DNA from: Haplomitrium mnioides
Lineage: Eukaryota; Marchantiophyta; Haplomitriopsida; Calobryales
Reading direction: 5' to 3'
Length of the DNA stretch: 58,810 nucleotides
Assembly (NCBI GenBank): GCA_049999725.1
Contig: JBNGIS010020431.1
Span: 1-58,810, forward strand
Position numbers and translations under genes: made by a program. Below are positions 8,571 through 20,698 of the stretch, piece by piece; position 1 is the first letter of the stretch; every line of letters starts with the position of its first letter. The notes beneath the pieces were generated by a model. That model did not search any database. It was given only the letters and a program-made list of their open reading frames with translations, and had not been told where the DNA came from.

Positions 8571-11520
8571 TGAAGAAGGTCCCTGTCCAATACGAATCGC
8601 AAGTTTCTCTACCTCGCCAGCTCAGATCGAGCTGATGAGAAAAAAATCTTTGCATAATACTTACACGCCGACCCCAGATCGTGAGCAGCTGCAACCTGCG
8701 GCCGAGAAATGTCCAAAGTCAGCTACAGAAAACTTTGTCCGCCTTTTGCAAGCTAAAACTTGTGCACATTATGGAATTAAAGGCCGCTACTTAAGCCTTT
8801 GTTACAGAGTAAAATTCAATGTCATCTGAAATATGTGTACATGATCAGCAAGTCTGCCGATCACCAGACAAATTCTCTAGGATAGCCAACTCTCAGATTG
8901 ATAGTGTCCGTAGTTAATTTGATGAAAAAGATAGAAAATCAAGACAATTAAATTTGACAATGTCTGCCTCTTCATGGCGTACGTACCTGGAATGTCATTT
9001 CTAAATCTTTTCATCCTCAAGGACTAGCCAGAGTGGAAAAAACTCCAAACTGGCAAAGCTACGACTTCAGAGGTCACGAGAATCAACAAATAATTGTTCC
9101 CGAAGGTGAATTCAATGCTTTCCACCGACGTGCTGACGTCTGTTGGATCAAAATGCCATGCGATCAACGAGGTAGCAACCGTTCGCTTCTATGACAATGC
9201 ATTTCTGTTCATAATATTGGAAGCCATGTGCCAACTTTTTCCCCTCCCATACCCAATCTTGTCATTGACATGGACTGCCTCGGTACAGCCGACCACAAAA
9301 TCAGATGCGAAAGCTTACTCTACTCCTGAACCAATTCCCAAACGTGATAAAGTCCAACTCTTTCACGGCTCTGCGACCCTCACTAACACTCACCCCACGC
9401 GTCACTCAGCAACGGATGGTGTCCAACGCGATACCAGAACTTGAGCCCTACGTGTTGCCCTCGGCCCCACCCGCTCTACTGTAGCTATTGTGTGCAGCTG
9501 TAAAGATGGCGAACGCTTAAGGCATCCCATTCGACCTTGTTTAATAAGAGTTTCTAGTGTCTCCAGTCTTTACAAGCGTGTGCAGTCTGAAACTAGCATC
9601 ATGTCCCATCTGCACATACAATTTCTGCACAAACTATCAGAGCGGCAACGAAAAGCAGCAGCTTTAATTCTGCTGGATAGCCTGGTGGTTTTTCTTGGTG
9701 ACATCGGTAGACAACTGCGGCAATTCTGCTGATAGCGCTCTGCCAAAGCTCTATCAGTTGTCAAACACGGTTTTTAAGTGGCACGGTACAGGAGTGGGCT
9801 CACTGACCGCGGAAGGATGTCAGTTTTGGAGACCGAGAAAACCGTGATCTCATAATCTTCGTGCTGCTGTTGCAGAAATTCCTTACAACTGTCTAGCTAG
9901 CGCATACAGAGTACACTATGATTACCGTATGTGGACGTTGACGTAGAGAGTATTCTAACATGCCAAAGACGCTTCCGGTGTATGATTAACTTCTGGCCTG
10001 CTCACAGGATCTTCTGTAATCTGACATCCTAGACTGATTACTCGCGCACTTTCATACAAGTTGATTCCTACGCCAGAGTTTTTCAGTCTTTAGCACTAAG
10101 CTTTTGTCTCGTCCGGAAGTCCAGACGGCTTTGCCGTGCAAGAGGTCCAAATATGGGGATTGTCCACGGATTGCGTTTATGGAAGTAAAAACCATCGTGG
10201 ATTACGTTCGACAAATTCAAATCCAATTCTTGCAGAGATAACAAAGTTAATGAATGTTACTTGTCTTACCAACGACTTTTTCCGTTCTCCAGTAGAGAAT
10301 CTAGACCAAAATCTCTAGCTTAGTGCGATGTCAGTAAATACACAGTGGCAAATTTCATAAAGCGATTGCGTGCAGCTTGCGCTGCGTTCGTACTCCCACT
10401 GAACGTCGTCGTGCTGCATTCCATCCAGGCCTTCAAAGCAATTATCTGCAGGCTAATTCATCATTACCGCACTAGCAGGAATCCACAGACTGTACTAACC
10501 TAGACCTGAGATTAAAGTGAGTGATCTCGAAGTTTGCCATTGAGAGCTGTGGACATGTAGAGAATACTGGGGAGCAACAGCCGTACCGTAGATGCTCAAA
10601 ACAGTACTGTCTCAATGACGAAGCCTTCACTTCCCAAACGCACGTATGGTTGACGCGCATACCAACAGATACGAAAGTCTGTACAATGTAGGCACAAACT
10701 TTCGTTCTGTCCACTGCGTTAGAGGAGTCTGCTTTTAATTAGCTCAGGAATGTTCAGGATCCAAGTGATCATGGAGACAAAATTGAGCAGAAAGTCGTAG
10801 AGGTGACACTGTACAGTCGTGAGCATTTAAACAGCATGAGTCTTAGAAGAATGAGAATATCGCATTTCATACATTCATGTTATTATGAACAGCTTATTTT
10901 GGTCCGTGAGCAGCTTATTCGGTCTCTTGGGATCATGAAAAATGACATGCGTGCACTTTGCATCGGTAAATGGTGCTCCGCTTTTGTCCACATCTCCGAG
11001 GATGAGGGACGATGGCATCTTGCTGTGTCATAAGACACTAATACTCTTTGTTTTCTTTTTTGAAGTACTGGGTTGTGAGTTCTGTACACTCTGCAATTGA
11101 GATGCCAGATTTCAAGAGCTGTGCGTGCGTGCATCGCACAGACGAAACAATCTCCTACTTAAACCTCTGCGTTTCCTCCTCTATAAACTGAATGGGACGC
11201 ACATGTTATCTCTACCATGCACCCACACAGCAGGACGGGCAGGCATTGCCACTCCTCATGATTAAAAGAACCATTTTAAACCCGCACTGCCAGTTCGACA
11301 GTGAAAGTGAAAGAACGCTCTGACTGTTCCCAATGTGCATTGGACTGTAGCAGCTGAGGGCATGAAGCTGCTACAACTGTTTCTCCATGAGGTCACGTAA
11401 GCACTCTCAAAGCGCCCGCCACTTGGCTGACTCAGAACCTAAAACCCTTCTCGAAACATAATAGCACAACAGCAGGTTGGTGTTACACACTTGCCCCTTG
11501 TTTGCTTTCCAAAAGTGTAG
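8571..11520. other. Unrecognised region with no clear gene, includes the host gene promoter
   Basis: About 2.9 kb of balanced base composition with only short conflicting ORFs and no obvious repeats or transposon domains. The first few hundred bases should hold the promoter and 5' UTR of the reverse-strand host gene. I see no convincing RNA gene. The lack of decay signatures suggests genuine unique host DNA. Confidence 0.5.
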
Positions 11521-11874
11521 CTACGATACACTACAGGTTTGCACTTCTCGATGATGCTGCTTGCACTCCGCTCCACCTCGTTTCCGTCGACCAGAATACT
11601 CCACAACCAATACCTTTCGTGTGTATGCTTCTCGCAATCGAAGTAGCATTGCTACAGGTGACACAATCTTGATATGAATGCCCGGGACCATGCGAATTTG
11701 ATTAGGACCATTCTTGAAGGACCTCTGGTTGTATTTCACCAACTGGTTGCTCCTTGTTTGGATCTTTGCCAAGCGCTCATATTTCCGTCGAAGAGACCAT
11801 CTTGTCCAGGACAAATTGTTGCAAAAACTGAAGAGGGAATTGTTCAACGTCGTTTCTTGCCCCATAGCTTCCAA
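11521..11874 (-). CDS. Possible small host ORF, 117 codons, unknown
   Basis: Reverse-strand ORF rich in Arg/Lys (SLRRKYERLAKIQTRSNQ, VAMLLRLREAYTRKVLVVEY). It lies about 0.3 kb downstream, in its own direction, of a pyrimidine- and telo-box-containing stretch near 12,180-12,205 of a kind often found at plant promoters. There is no recognised domain. The forward ORFs in the same place are not better. It may be an exon of a longer gene or chance. Confidence 0.25.
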   Translation of the reverse strand: MEAMGQETTLNNSLFSFCNNLSWTRWSLRRKYERLAKIQTRSNQLVKYNQRSFKNGPNQIRMVPGIHIKIVSPVAMLLRLREAYTRKVLVVEYSGRRKRGGAECKQHHREVQTCSVS

Positions 11875-12182
11875 CCGTCCAAGAGAAAATGCACAGCAGC
11901 TCAGCTATGAAAGCACGAATACATGAAGCAATCATGGAGAGAGAAGAAAGTCCATGACTAATCCAACTGCCCAGCAACAGAACGCACAAGAGCTACAACA
12001 GTACAAGCGCGGGTACGCCACGGCTACTACGCTTCATAAATGAAACGAAGCCTCTTCCTCAAAACGTGCCGAAAGGAAGCTCCAAAAGTCCACAACAACG
12101 GTTCCCGCACTCGTCTCTCTGCCTTCTTGTTGTCCATATGCACCGTCCTGTCTCTCTCTTGTGGGACCCGCCATCCCATCCC

Positions 12183-12204
12183 TACCCTAAACCCTAACCC
12201 TAAC
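12183..12204. promoter_or_regulatory. Telomere-like / telo-box motif
   Basis: TACCCTAAACCCTAACCCTA contains consecutive plant-type CCCTAAA-like units. Short telo-boxes (AAACCCTAA) are common in promoters of plant growth-related genes. With so few units this is more likely promoter-like than a true interstitial telomere. It lies upstream of the small reverse-strand ORF at 11,521-11,874. Confidence 0.5.
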
Positions 12205-12529
12205 TACGCCCGATAGCCGGTAAACGTTAACCACGTCACGTTTAATGCCTGGCACAAGCGGTATTACTTTAATGCTCAAAGACTTTGGTTAATGCACTTA
12301 ACTGGCAATCTCGTGTTTGATTTATTGTTTTACTGTGCTCGCGGCAATTGCCGGCTGCTGTGGCAGAAAACACAACAAACACGTAAGAAAATAAGATAAA
12401 AAAACCATTTAGCAATGCCGCCTTGTCAAGCAATTTACCGCATGAGATAAGCAGCCGAATTTGCTTGGTGAGAATCTTGGACTTGGTAAAGACCTTAGTT
12501 TCTTAATTTACTTGCAGAGGTGATTAGCA
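12205..12529. other. Stretch without recognisable gene
   Basis: A moderately AT-rich spacer between the telo-box and the first tandem repeat. No ORF of note, no repeats seen. Confidence 0.5.
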
Positions 12530-12628
12530 GCTAGATAGCCAACCCTCTAAACTTGGGGCTACATAGCCAACCCTCTAAACTTGGGGCTACATAGCCAACC
12601 CTCTAAACTTGGGGCTAGATAGCCAAGG
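12530..12628. repeat. 28-bp tandem repeat, 3.5 copies
   Basis: Units start at 12,530, 12,558 and 12,586, with a partial fourth at 12,614. The unit reads GCTA(G/C)ATAGCCAACCCT and then CTAAACTTGGG. Copies differ at one base, so the expansion is recent. Confidence 0.95.
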
Positions 12629-12787
12629 AGTTGCAAACCGATTACCCTAAGGACCCTTTCCTTGTGTATAGTACATGGGATCCATTAGGAATCCAAACAA
12701 GAGGATTTTCAGACTAGGGCAAGAGAGACAAGGTTAGTTCAAGTAATAGCCCCCAAAATTTCACACAATAACCCACTATTCGCTAAC

Positions 12788-13097
12788 CGGGAAATGTTGG
12801 TATGGTTTAGGGTTTAACAAAACTGCCACAAAACCACCTCTCTNNNNNNNNNNGGTATGGTTTAGGGTTTAACAAAACTGCCACAAAACCACCTCTCTTG
12901 TCAACTAAAGCTTATTGTGTGAAGTCTCGGGAAATGTTGGTATGGTGTAGGGTTTAACAAAACTGCCACAAAACCACCTCTCTTGGCAACTAAAGCTTAT
13001 TGTGTGAAGTCTCGGGAAATGTTGGTATGGTTTAGGGTTTAACAAAACTGCCACAAAACCACCTCTCTTGGCAACTAAAGCTTATTGTGTGAAGTCT
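12788..13097. repeat. 85-bp tandem repeat with an internal telomere-like motif and a 10-N gap
   Basis: Nearly identical 85-bp units begin at 12,928 and 13,013, with two earlier copies around the 10 N at 12,844-12,853. Each unit holds GGTTTAGGGTTTAAC, a telomere-like TTTAGGG. One unit has a T-to-G change (GTGTAGGG). The gap is probably collapsed or unresolved repeat, so the copy number here is not reliable. Confidence 0.93.
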
Positions 13098-13207
13098 CTC
13101 CATAAAATACCTGCCACCTCAACTCCACCATGTGTTAAGCGGAGTAAAAGTGACTATGAAAGTATGAGATTTTGAGCTGTCACTACTACTACTAGTGGTG
13201 GTATAAG

Positions 13208-13334
13208 AGTGTGATATGGTATTCTACTATTGATATACCATGTTGTTATACTATATCACATTCTACTACTAGTGTGATATAGTATTCTATTATTAATATA
13301 CTATACTATTATACAATATCACATCACATGATCT
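13208..13334. repeat. 63-bp AT-rich tandem duplication with internal dyads
   Basis: Two units start at 13,208 and 13,271 with AGTGTGATAT. Each has opposed GTGATAT...ATATCAC and GGTAT...ATACC arms, giving potential hairpins. No coding content; perhaps the end of a small fold-back element. Confidence 0.7.
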
Positions 13335-13800
13335 GGTTGTATGGCTAATGTTATACCAAACATATATAGTATGTACATGATATTTAGATTAAAGTATATC
13401 CTTTGTATTTGTATTGTGTGATTCAAGATGTATTTTAGTTTGTGTGGTTATGGAGGCTAGCTTTGTGAGTATACAAAGAGTGAGAGGCATTCTTTGTGTT
13501 TCACTAAATGATTGTTGGTATATGGCTACTCTAATGTTGCATATTTTGTATTACATATTTCACGTATTGACATATATTTCATCAATGAATGTTGTGTGTT
13601 CATTTGCCTCTATATACAGTGGTTCTATTATCGTAAAGAGAACATACCACACTCTGAATATACGATAACTTCGGACCATCAGTATTTCAGTCTTTGCACA
13701 TTACAAATTCAAATGCTCAAATGCTAGTGACATTTTCATCGTATAGATATATATGGTATAGAAGTATATTGTATATTGTGATATTGAAGGTAGTCACAAG
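13335..13800. other. AT-rich stretch of unknown origin
   Basis: AT-rich sequence with overlapping short ORFs that have no recognisable domain. It leads into the copia remnant, so it may contain that element's decayed leader or LTR, but I cannot identify one. Confidence 0.4.
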
Positions 13801-14980
13801 AGGTGACACGAATTCTTGAATTTCTTGAGGATTCAAAATGGTAGATGGAATTTCTCATATTGTAAGAGAGAAATTAAACTAGAACAATTATATTGTTTGG
13901 TCTATAAGAATGACCAACTTCATCAAAGATAGAGGATTATAGTATTTTGTCACTAGTGTTGAAGCAAAGCTTGTATTGAGTCCAAACACATCTGTTGCAG
14001 AAATACAAGCATTTAAGAGTTATATTGAGAAAGTACATAAGTTGCTATATTGGCTTACCATCAATGTTGATTATAAGATGATTGGATATATATCTAAAGC
14101 AAAGGCACCCATGGAAGCTTAGGATATTTTGAAGAATAGATATGCAATCATATAAAATGAAAGAAAGTTGAGGCTGCAAATAGAGTTTTTGATTCTGCAA
14201 ATAGAGTTTTTCAATTTATAGAGAGAAAATCTCAATATTAATATCTATATCTTGAAAATTAAATCACCAGTTGAATAGCTAGTGAATCTAGAAGAAGATG
14301 TAAAAGAGAGTCCCATAGTGGAAATATGCTTAAAAGGATTGGGCAAAGAATACAAGAAATTTAAGACTTATATGAGAACAAAGAAGGGAGTGTCATTTAT
14401 GTAGTTTATTTCTATGCTTGTTGCAGAAGAACTTAACCTTGGTAGAGAAGCATCAAGTAGTCAAGGCAATTAGAAATAAGTTTTCTACTCTAACAAAAGT
14501 ATAGGTCAAGGCATATGCTATGAAAGAGGTGGATCTGGAAGAGACCGTTCAAATGACAATGCGCAAAACCAACAACATTCACAGTCAAATTCATATGACA
14601 GAAGCCAATTTAGAGGCAGGAGAAGTAATCAAAGATACATAGGTTAAAATTCAGGAATGCATTGTTTTTATTATGGCAAGCTAGGCCACAAGGTGAGAGA
14701 CTATTATAAGAAACATAAGGAAAAAAACAAAGTTCAAGAGAACTATGCAAGTTCTAGTAAGACAAATAATGAAACATCACTTGTTATGCAACATGGGTAC
14801 TTATCTGTCATATATAACAAAGAGAATGACAGTGAAGACAAATGGTTTGTAGACTCTACATGTTCAACCCACATGACTAGTCACATAGAATGATTTAAAG
14901 AAACCAGAGATAGTACACTTGGATAAATTGACACATGAGATTCAACTATACATCTTATTCACCATATTAGGAGCATACAA
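13801..14980 (+). pseudogene. Ty1/copia gag-protease remnant (left part of a split element)
   Basis: Joined through stops, the plus strand reads as copia Gag (MTNFIKDRGL near the start, FKSYIEKVHKLLYWLT, VEICLKGLGKEYKKFKTYM). A decayed zinc knuckle follows, CFYYGKLGHKVRDYY (14,672-14,717; two Cys replaced by Tyr), then a protease-like KWFVDSTCSTHMTSH (14,840-14,886), where the usual DSG/DSC is DST. It stops at 14,980 at the transposon end. The continuation is at 46,429: the frame reads into PIVIENGKIKCLSNVLHVP there. Changes are mostly C-to-T/G-to-A. Confidence 0.8.
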
Positions 14981-15011
14981 CAGCGACTATTTTGAACCAC
15001 AAACAGGCTAC
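14981..15011 (+). repeat. Unit 1 left terminal inverted repeat
   Basis: Starts CAGCGACTATTTTGAACC. Related ends lie at 26,206, 35,551, 54,072, 55,249 and 57,275, so the boundary is set by comparison of copies. The preceding eight bases are GCATACAA, matching the first six bases of the inferred copia target GCATACCT. Confidence 0.82.
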
Positions 15012-16558
15012 TCAAAACATGAACCTTTTTTTTCAATAAAAAACATGGTTTTTTAGTTCAAAAAAAATAGAAAATGAGGCTACTTTTTCAAAACAAAAAG
15101 TACGTGAGTTTTTGAGCTTCATTTTTTGCCGTTTTAATAAGAATAATAGAGCAAGAGTCAATTTCATTATGCAAAATCAAGCAATATTCTAAGTTTTTAT
15201 GAAAATATTGGAAATCTTGAAATCAATGAAAAGTATAAAAATTATGGTAAGTGTTCACAATAAACTTGCATTTATCATTAATTACAGTTTGAAGCCCAAA
15301 TTTTGAAATACACATTAGAAGACACTATTTTGAAATATGTTTGGTTGCACAAACTCTATGCACGCATAGACATGGTGCTCTTTGAAACTTATTTTTTGGA
15401 AAAAAATTTACAAAACATAAGGAAAATGCCCAAGCGGACTAGTAGTCAAGGGAATGAGTTTGCAACCAACAAAACAAAACATTGCATGGATTTAAGAGCT
15501 CTATTTTCAAGTTCAAGCAAGAAAAAAAGCTTTCATTTGTAGTTGAAAATCCATGCACGCAAAAGTTCAAGTTGGCATAAAAAAAAGGTTTTGGCACTTA
15601 AAAATATTTTATAATTTAGAGAAATATATACACAAAGAAGTCATATTCCAAATCAAAAAGGCAGTGGCTAAGAAGATTGAATTAAAAGTGTAAACAAGAA
15701 ACATCTCCAAGTTTTTAACTAGATTCTACCAAACAAAGGTTTTGAGTTCTACAAAAGAGTCTTTGATCAATGTAGAATCTAAGTTCTAACCGGTAGTCTT
15801 TGTATGTAGAAGCTTGAGGGTTGTATATGAGAAGTAGAACGTGTGGAAGGCTTCAACTTCCACTCCAAAATTTATGCACACATAGGAATCCAAGCTAAAC
15901 ATTTGAACACTCCACCCCAAAGTCTATGCGCGCATAGGAATCCAAGCTCACCATCTGAACACTCCACATCAAAGACTATCAAGAACCTAGGTTTTAAGTT
16001 TTGCATAAGAGTTTTTGCATGCACAATGTTTCAACTTGCGAATCAAAGTCTATGTGTGCAAAAGGTTCAGACTTCTACAATTGAGAATACAAACGTTAAA
16101 GGTTTTATTTTACACAATAAACTCTACGCACACTAAAGATTTTGTTTCCTGATTTAGAATCTAAAAGTAAAATGGGTATAAAGTTGTCAAAGCGCTATGA
16201 AGGTTTTCAATTTTACATCAAAGTCCTTACAAGCAAAAGATTAAGTAGTCAATTTGAGCAAATGCTTTAGCAATACAATAACCTTAAACTCTTCTAGCAA
16301 GCACTAAAGTAGGAAACAACATACTTGTGTTTTGGATAAGAAAATATTTTACAAACCAAATGAAAATATTAACTTAAGATTCAAGTTTTATTTACAGAAA
16401 ATAACATTCAACTTGGAATTATTTACACTAAAAAGTTCAAAGTAGTATATGAATTCAACAAATTCTTTCATAAAATTCTCACATACTTTACAAAATAATA
16501 GTCTTAAATTGCAATATAATTGAAAGTACACAATATACAATAAAATTCTTAAATTACT
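15012..16558 (+). other. Unit 1 A-side non-coding end
   Basis: AT-rich sequence between the left end and the stop of gene A. It is colinear with 55,280-56,888 in Unit 5, including the paired ORFs 15,303-15,542 and 55,578-55,835 (shared YVWLHKLYA and KHCMDL). That ORF is on the opposite strand to gene A and is only about 80 codons, so I treat it as doubtful. Palindrome arrays occupy 15,840-16,135. Confidence 0.6.
15840..16135. repeat. Palindrome array, Unit 1 A side
   Basis: Irregularly spaced words around CTATGCGCGCATAG; a perfect 14-bp dyad lies at 15,924-15,937, with decayed versions such as TTATGCACACATAG. The same array is at 55,835-56,460 in Unit 5. Confidence 0.7.
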
Positions 16559-18639
16559 TTAGTCACTCGTCTCGACTTCTTCGGATTCAACTTTAGAAGA
16601 TTCATCAAGAATTGCTTGATCTGTCTAAGTGTTAATGATAGTGATTGAATCTCTTTCAAACATATCAAAATTGATTGATTTTTGTCTTTTATACTCAAAT
16701 AGATTTGATTTAATGGTAGCTAGAGTGGTTTTCTTCAATTGGTTTTTTTGTGTAAGAAGAAAATCAAAAGACAGAATCGTGATTTGTGTCCTATCAAGTA
16801 CATCAATATGTAACTTGGGTTTGCGTTTCCCTTTCATTGCTACTATTTTTATTAAGAAGTATTGTCAAAAAATGCATACTGAGCCTCATAAGAAAACCAT
16901 TGAACACGTACTCGTTTTGGGTTTGGGGGTTCTTACTTATCAAATGACAAAACTTTGAGGACTTTTGCAACCCAAAATGGTTTGCCCTTTGGATCCTGAG
17001 ATGCAACAACACAAATGAACATTCTAGCTTTCACCTCACGTAGATTGTCGAATTTGTGTCTGTATCGGGTGTTGTGCGAAAGAGTCTCTTCTCGCGGCCT
17101 AAGTGCTCCATTATAGATTCCTCAATGTATAGAAAGTACTTGTTGTATTGGATTGTCTTCTTCTATTTGTTGAGCATCAAGCTGAGAACCTAGACAAACA
17201 TTTTGAGAATCATTACAAGTGTTTGTCGGTTGTGAAGGTGGAAAGATAAATTTTGCTTCGAGTCCTCGTCTTTTTTCTTTCAAAGATGTAGGCCTCAATC
17301 TCTTGTTGGGCAAGAAAAAAGTCATTCCACTATTGAATATCAGAATCTATAAAGAACTTGTAGTAGTTCTCACTTATGTTGTCCCTTATTACAAAGACCA
17401 CTTTCTCAGCATCAACTTCTCTTTCTTCCTTTTGAGATCGTTTGATTTCAGAATATGCCTTGAGAGGAATCAACATTGAACTCAAAATTTCTCTATCCAC
17501 TTCAGGTAGACACTTGAGTTGACAAATACCATCTGGAGGTAGCCAAAATTCATCTGTTGAAAACTATTTGCTCCAAATCTTTGCCTTGGAGTCATTCAAT
17601 TAGAACTTGAATTGCTTATTAAAGGTAATATCATACATCCTTTGAACCAGAGAGGGACCTTGTTGTAGAAATATTTTGAAATCCCAAGTTTCCAGCAAAA
17701 GAATTACTTGATGTTTAGCATTATACGATAATTATAGCGCCTCCTTAAGACTTATAATTGTGAAAGCTTTCAAACATTTCAAAAATTGGCTGAACATTTG
17801 ATCAATTTAATCGTGAGTATGGCCAACTATGAGAAATTCCACCTTGAGTTTTTGAAAAACATTCTTGGCAATAAGGAGACTAAGATATCCAAATAAGATA
17901 GAATTCTTATTCTCTCGTGTCGTATTATCCAACTAAAGATACAAAGATGCAGACAGTGGCCCTTCAAAGTCACCTAATATTTAATTAAGCACAGTAACTA
18001 TAAAATTAGAATCGTTTCTCAAGTTTCCGTAGGCTAAAAAGACCTCAAAGAAAGAGCATGATTGAATATCAAGGCACCAACAACATCCACACCCACCAAA
18101 CAATCTTCATCAATGTTTTTTGGTGGCGAAAGCTAGTGTGGAATAGCAATTTTCTTCTTATCCATTCCATGAATGATAATTCCCAAATACTTTTGACCAT
18201 TGGTATACCATTTTCTTCGATGGTTTGTAAGTTTTGTTTTTTTCTTTCATTTGTTGGTCACGATGAAGAAACAATTGGCGATTATATTTGATTGCATCAT
18301 CACAAAGCCTAAAAGACAATAAAGTAGTTCAGTAAAACATATGTCGATTCTTCAAACTTCAAAAGACAACCTCAAGTGCTAAAAATATTCAATGCATCTT
18401 AAGCAAATGTTGGATTGGTAGAAGTGAAAATTTATAAAAATAGTAAAAATAAACTTTAGGTAATTTAAATAAAGAAGAATCTGAATAACATTCACAATAA
18501 GTACTTTTATTTGACTTCAAGTAAACAAAAGTTTTGAAAGTAGAAAAACACAATTTGCTAGCAAGAGTTTCAAACTAGAACTTCAATTTTAAAATGTAGC
18601 TTGGACTCTTTGTCGCAAACGATTGAAAAAACAATAAGA

Positions 18640-18990
18640 GATCCTATGCGCGCATAAGATCAGTGGAGACAACAACTAATCGTGTGCGCGTATAGGACCA
18701 AAAGCAACAACAACAATATTTTGGCTTGCTTTACATGTTGTTGTGATTGGTTTTGAAAGAAACATGAACAAAACTTATGCACGCATAGGATTTGCAAATA
18801 ACAAAAATGATTCTTGCTATAGTTTATCTAGCAAAAGGCTCTTGATTCAAAGCAACAAAAGGAAACTTTGTTGCAAGGCTAAGGTCACCACCAACAATAA
18901 GATCTATATCCTTGCTTTATTGGACTGTAGACAAGGTTTGGATTCAAACTAAAAACAACAGACCTTATACGAGCATAGACTCTCTTCTCA
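18640..18990. repeat. Palindrome array inside gene A (probable intron)
   Basis: Contains CCTATGCGCGCATAAG near 18,643-18,658 and decayed relatives (TGTGCGCGTATAGG, TTATGCACGCATAGG, ATACGAGCATAG). It lies between the VCETCKEIK exon and the GMDKKK exon, so it is probably intronic. Confidence 0.65.
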
Positions 18991-20519
18991 CAACTCAAGT
19001 TTGTAAGAAAACACTCAACACAAATCTTTAATATCTTTTAGTACTAAGTTGAGAAAACATAACATCTCTAGAACTAAGCTTTGAGTCTCAAAAAAAGAGC
19101 ATGCATTAACCGAAGGTTTGAAAAGAGAAGAAATTTGTTACCTTTGTAGGACTGCAAGACGGATTTTTCTCGCAATGATTTTATTTCTTTGCATGTTTCA
19201 CAAACAACAAGTATACTGCTTTTTGGAATTTTTACATTTGGAAAATGAGTTCTCCAATGTTTTGTAAAACTCGAAAAACTAATGATGCAATCTGGATCTT
19301 TCTCTTTCAAATAAGTTGTGTAGTAGTCACAAACTTCCAATTTTGTGAAATTATAGAGCAAGTTATAAACTTTGTGAGTGGGTATTCTCTCGCATGTTCC
19401 CTAAAAAACCTGTCCATCCACTTACGCACAAATACTCCTTTAGCCGATAATTCTCTATTTCCAAAAATGCCTCTATGATCTGCGTTTTTGAGATTTTAAA
19501 TCCTTTGGATTCTATCATTCCCTACTGATAATATTAATTTGAAGGCTCTTCTAGAGACAACGGTACCGCTAGGCAGAGTAAACTGATTGTCCAAACCAAA
19601 ATCTTTTCTTGGTATTCCCCACTACAATATGATATCTTGATTCTTCATGCTTTGTCGAAAATACGTTTTTCTCACAGTTTTCAAAAAATTTGTCTTGCAA
19701 AATGACAAGCAATTATTTTGACAACATGAAATTCTCTTCAATTTAGAAATTGACATTGGATCGAGCTTTTTCTTCACAAAGCTCTCATCATGATGGACTT
19801 TTTGCAAAGAGTTTTCATATAAGATGTTTACTTTTTTAGCTTTTGGCCCAAATAAAGAATTCTTATGTTGTGGTGGTTGATTTGGTCTATAAGCAAATCC
19901 AGCCATCAGAGATAATTCATCATTCTATAGATCTTGATCATCATCATAAACATTGTTTGTTCCTTCACAAAATGTTTTTGAATGATAAGGTCCTCCTTGA
20001 GGATTAGAAGAACTGCACCATGCCAAAATGGAATCTTTGTCAATATCTAAAACATTAGAAAAAAAATTTTGCAACATAATTGGTGACTTTGGAGATAACT
20101 TAAATGAAATATTGATTGATTGAGACTCTTTACTATAATCATTTCCTAAATTGTGGTCTGAAGATACGTCCAAAAGAATTTGATTTAATTTAGATTTCCC
20201 AATCTCGCTGTGAGGTCCAACTTGAATTGAAAGCACTCATTGTTTGAGTGGTGCTATTGGGAACATTGATTCATCATCAAAATTTAAATTGTCCATTGAT
20301 TCCATGTATTTTTTGTTTTGGGAAACAATATTTTGATCTTGAATTTTGAGGTCTCCCTTAGATTAGGATGATATAAGCTCCACAACCATCTAGAAATTCT
20401 AAGTTGAATGTCTTTTTGTTGATCTATTAGATATGTCAAAAGAAAGATTCAACTTTGACCGCTTGATCGACAACAAAGATCTTTTGCTTGCAAAAGGTTG
20501 TTTCCTCAATTCTTTGGGA

Positions 20520-20650
20520 GGACTGAGTTCTCTCTTTGATCCTTTACACGCAAGTTGTTCACTCCTTAATCCTATACGCCCATTGAGTTCACTCCTTGAC
20601 CCTATGCGCGTCTAAGGTTTGATCCTTGATCCTATGCACGCATAGAGTTC
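20520..20650. repeat. Palindrome array overlapping the start of gene A
   Basis: About 30-bp units (GATCCTATGCGCG, CCTATGCACGCATAG) lying within the first ~60 codons of gene A. Read on the reverse strand they give repeated peptides of the type RIGSRSEP. Unit 2 has the same at 27,385-27,545. Confidence 0.7.
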
Positions 20651-20698
20651 ACCTTCTTGATCTTTTCAGGAAGAGCCATCTGATTCAATAGAAGCCAT

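Larger units (their letters stand above)
16559..20698 (-). pseudogene. Gene A of Unit 1: DDE-transposase-like protein
   Basis: Reverse strand from ATG 20,698 (MASIESDG) to TAA 16,559-16,561 (EEVETSD), with probable introns. In order: an N-terminal part with Arg/Ser repeats; a Cys-rich segment RISCCQNNCLSFC (about 19,700-19,735); RRAFKLILSVGNDRIQRI; FTKHWRTHFPNVKIP then VCETCKEIK (about 19,180-19,260); GIIIHGMDKKKIAIPH (18,140-18,185); LDNTTRENKN (about 17,905-17,940); and VGHTHD.IDQMFSQF (17,781-17,827, one stop inside). This motif series matches a widespread eukaryotic DDE-like family that I remember as annotated DUF7869 (name from memory). The D, D and D/E-rich motifs fit an RNase-H-fold transposase. 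Several in-frame stops mean it is inactive. A second N-terminal copy is at 26,207-27,587. Confidence 0.72.

Noticed and set aside
9490-9764. Overlapping ORFs on both strands
   Set aside because: Short, no domain or splice evidence, and no repeat support.
15303-15542. Small gene opposite to gene A (also 55,578-55,835)
   Set aside because: Shared between two copies of the same non-coding end by descent, frames differ by small indels, no domain; not enough to call a gene.
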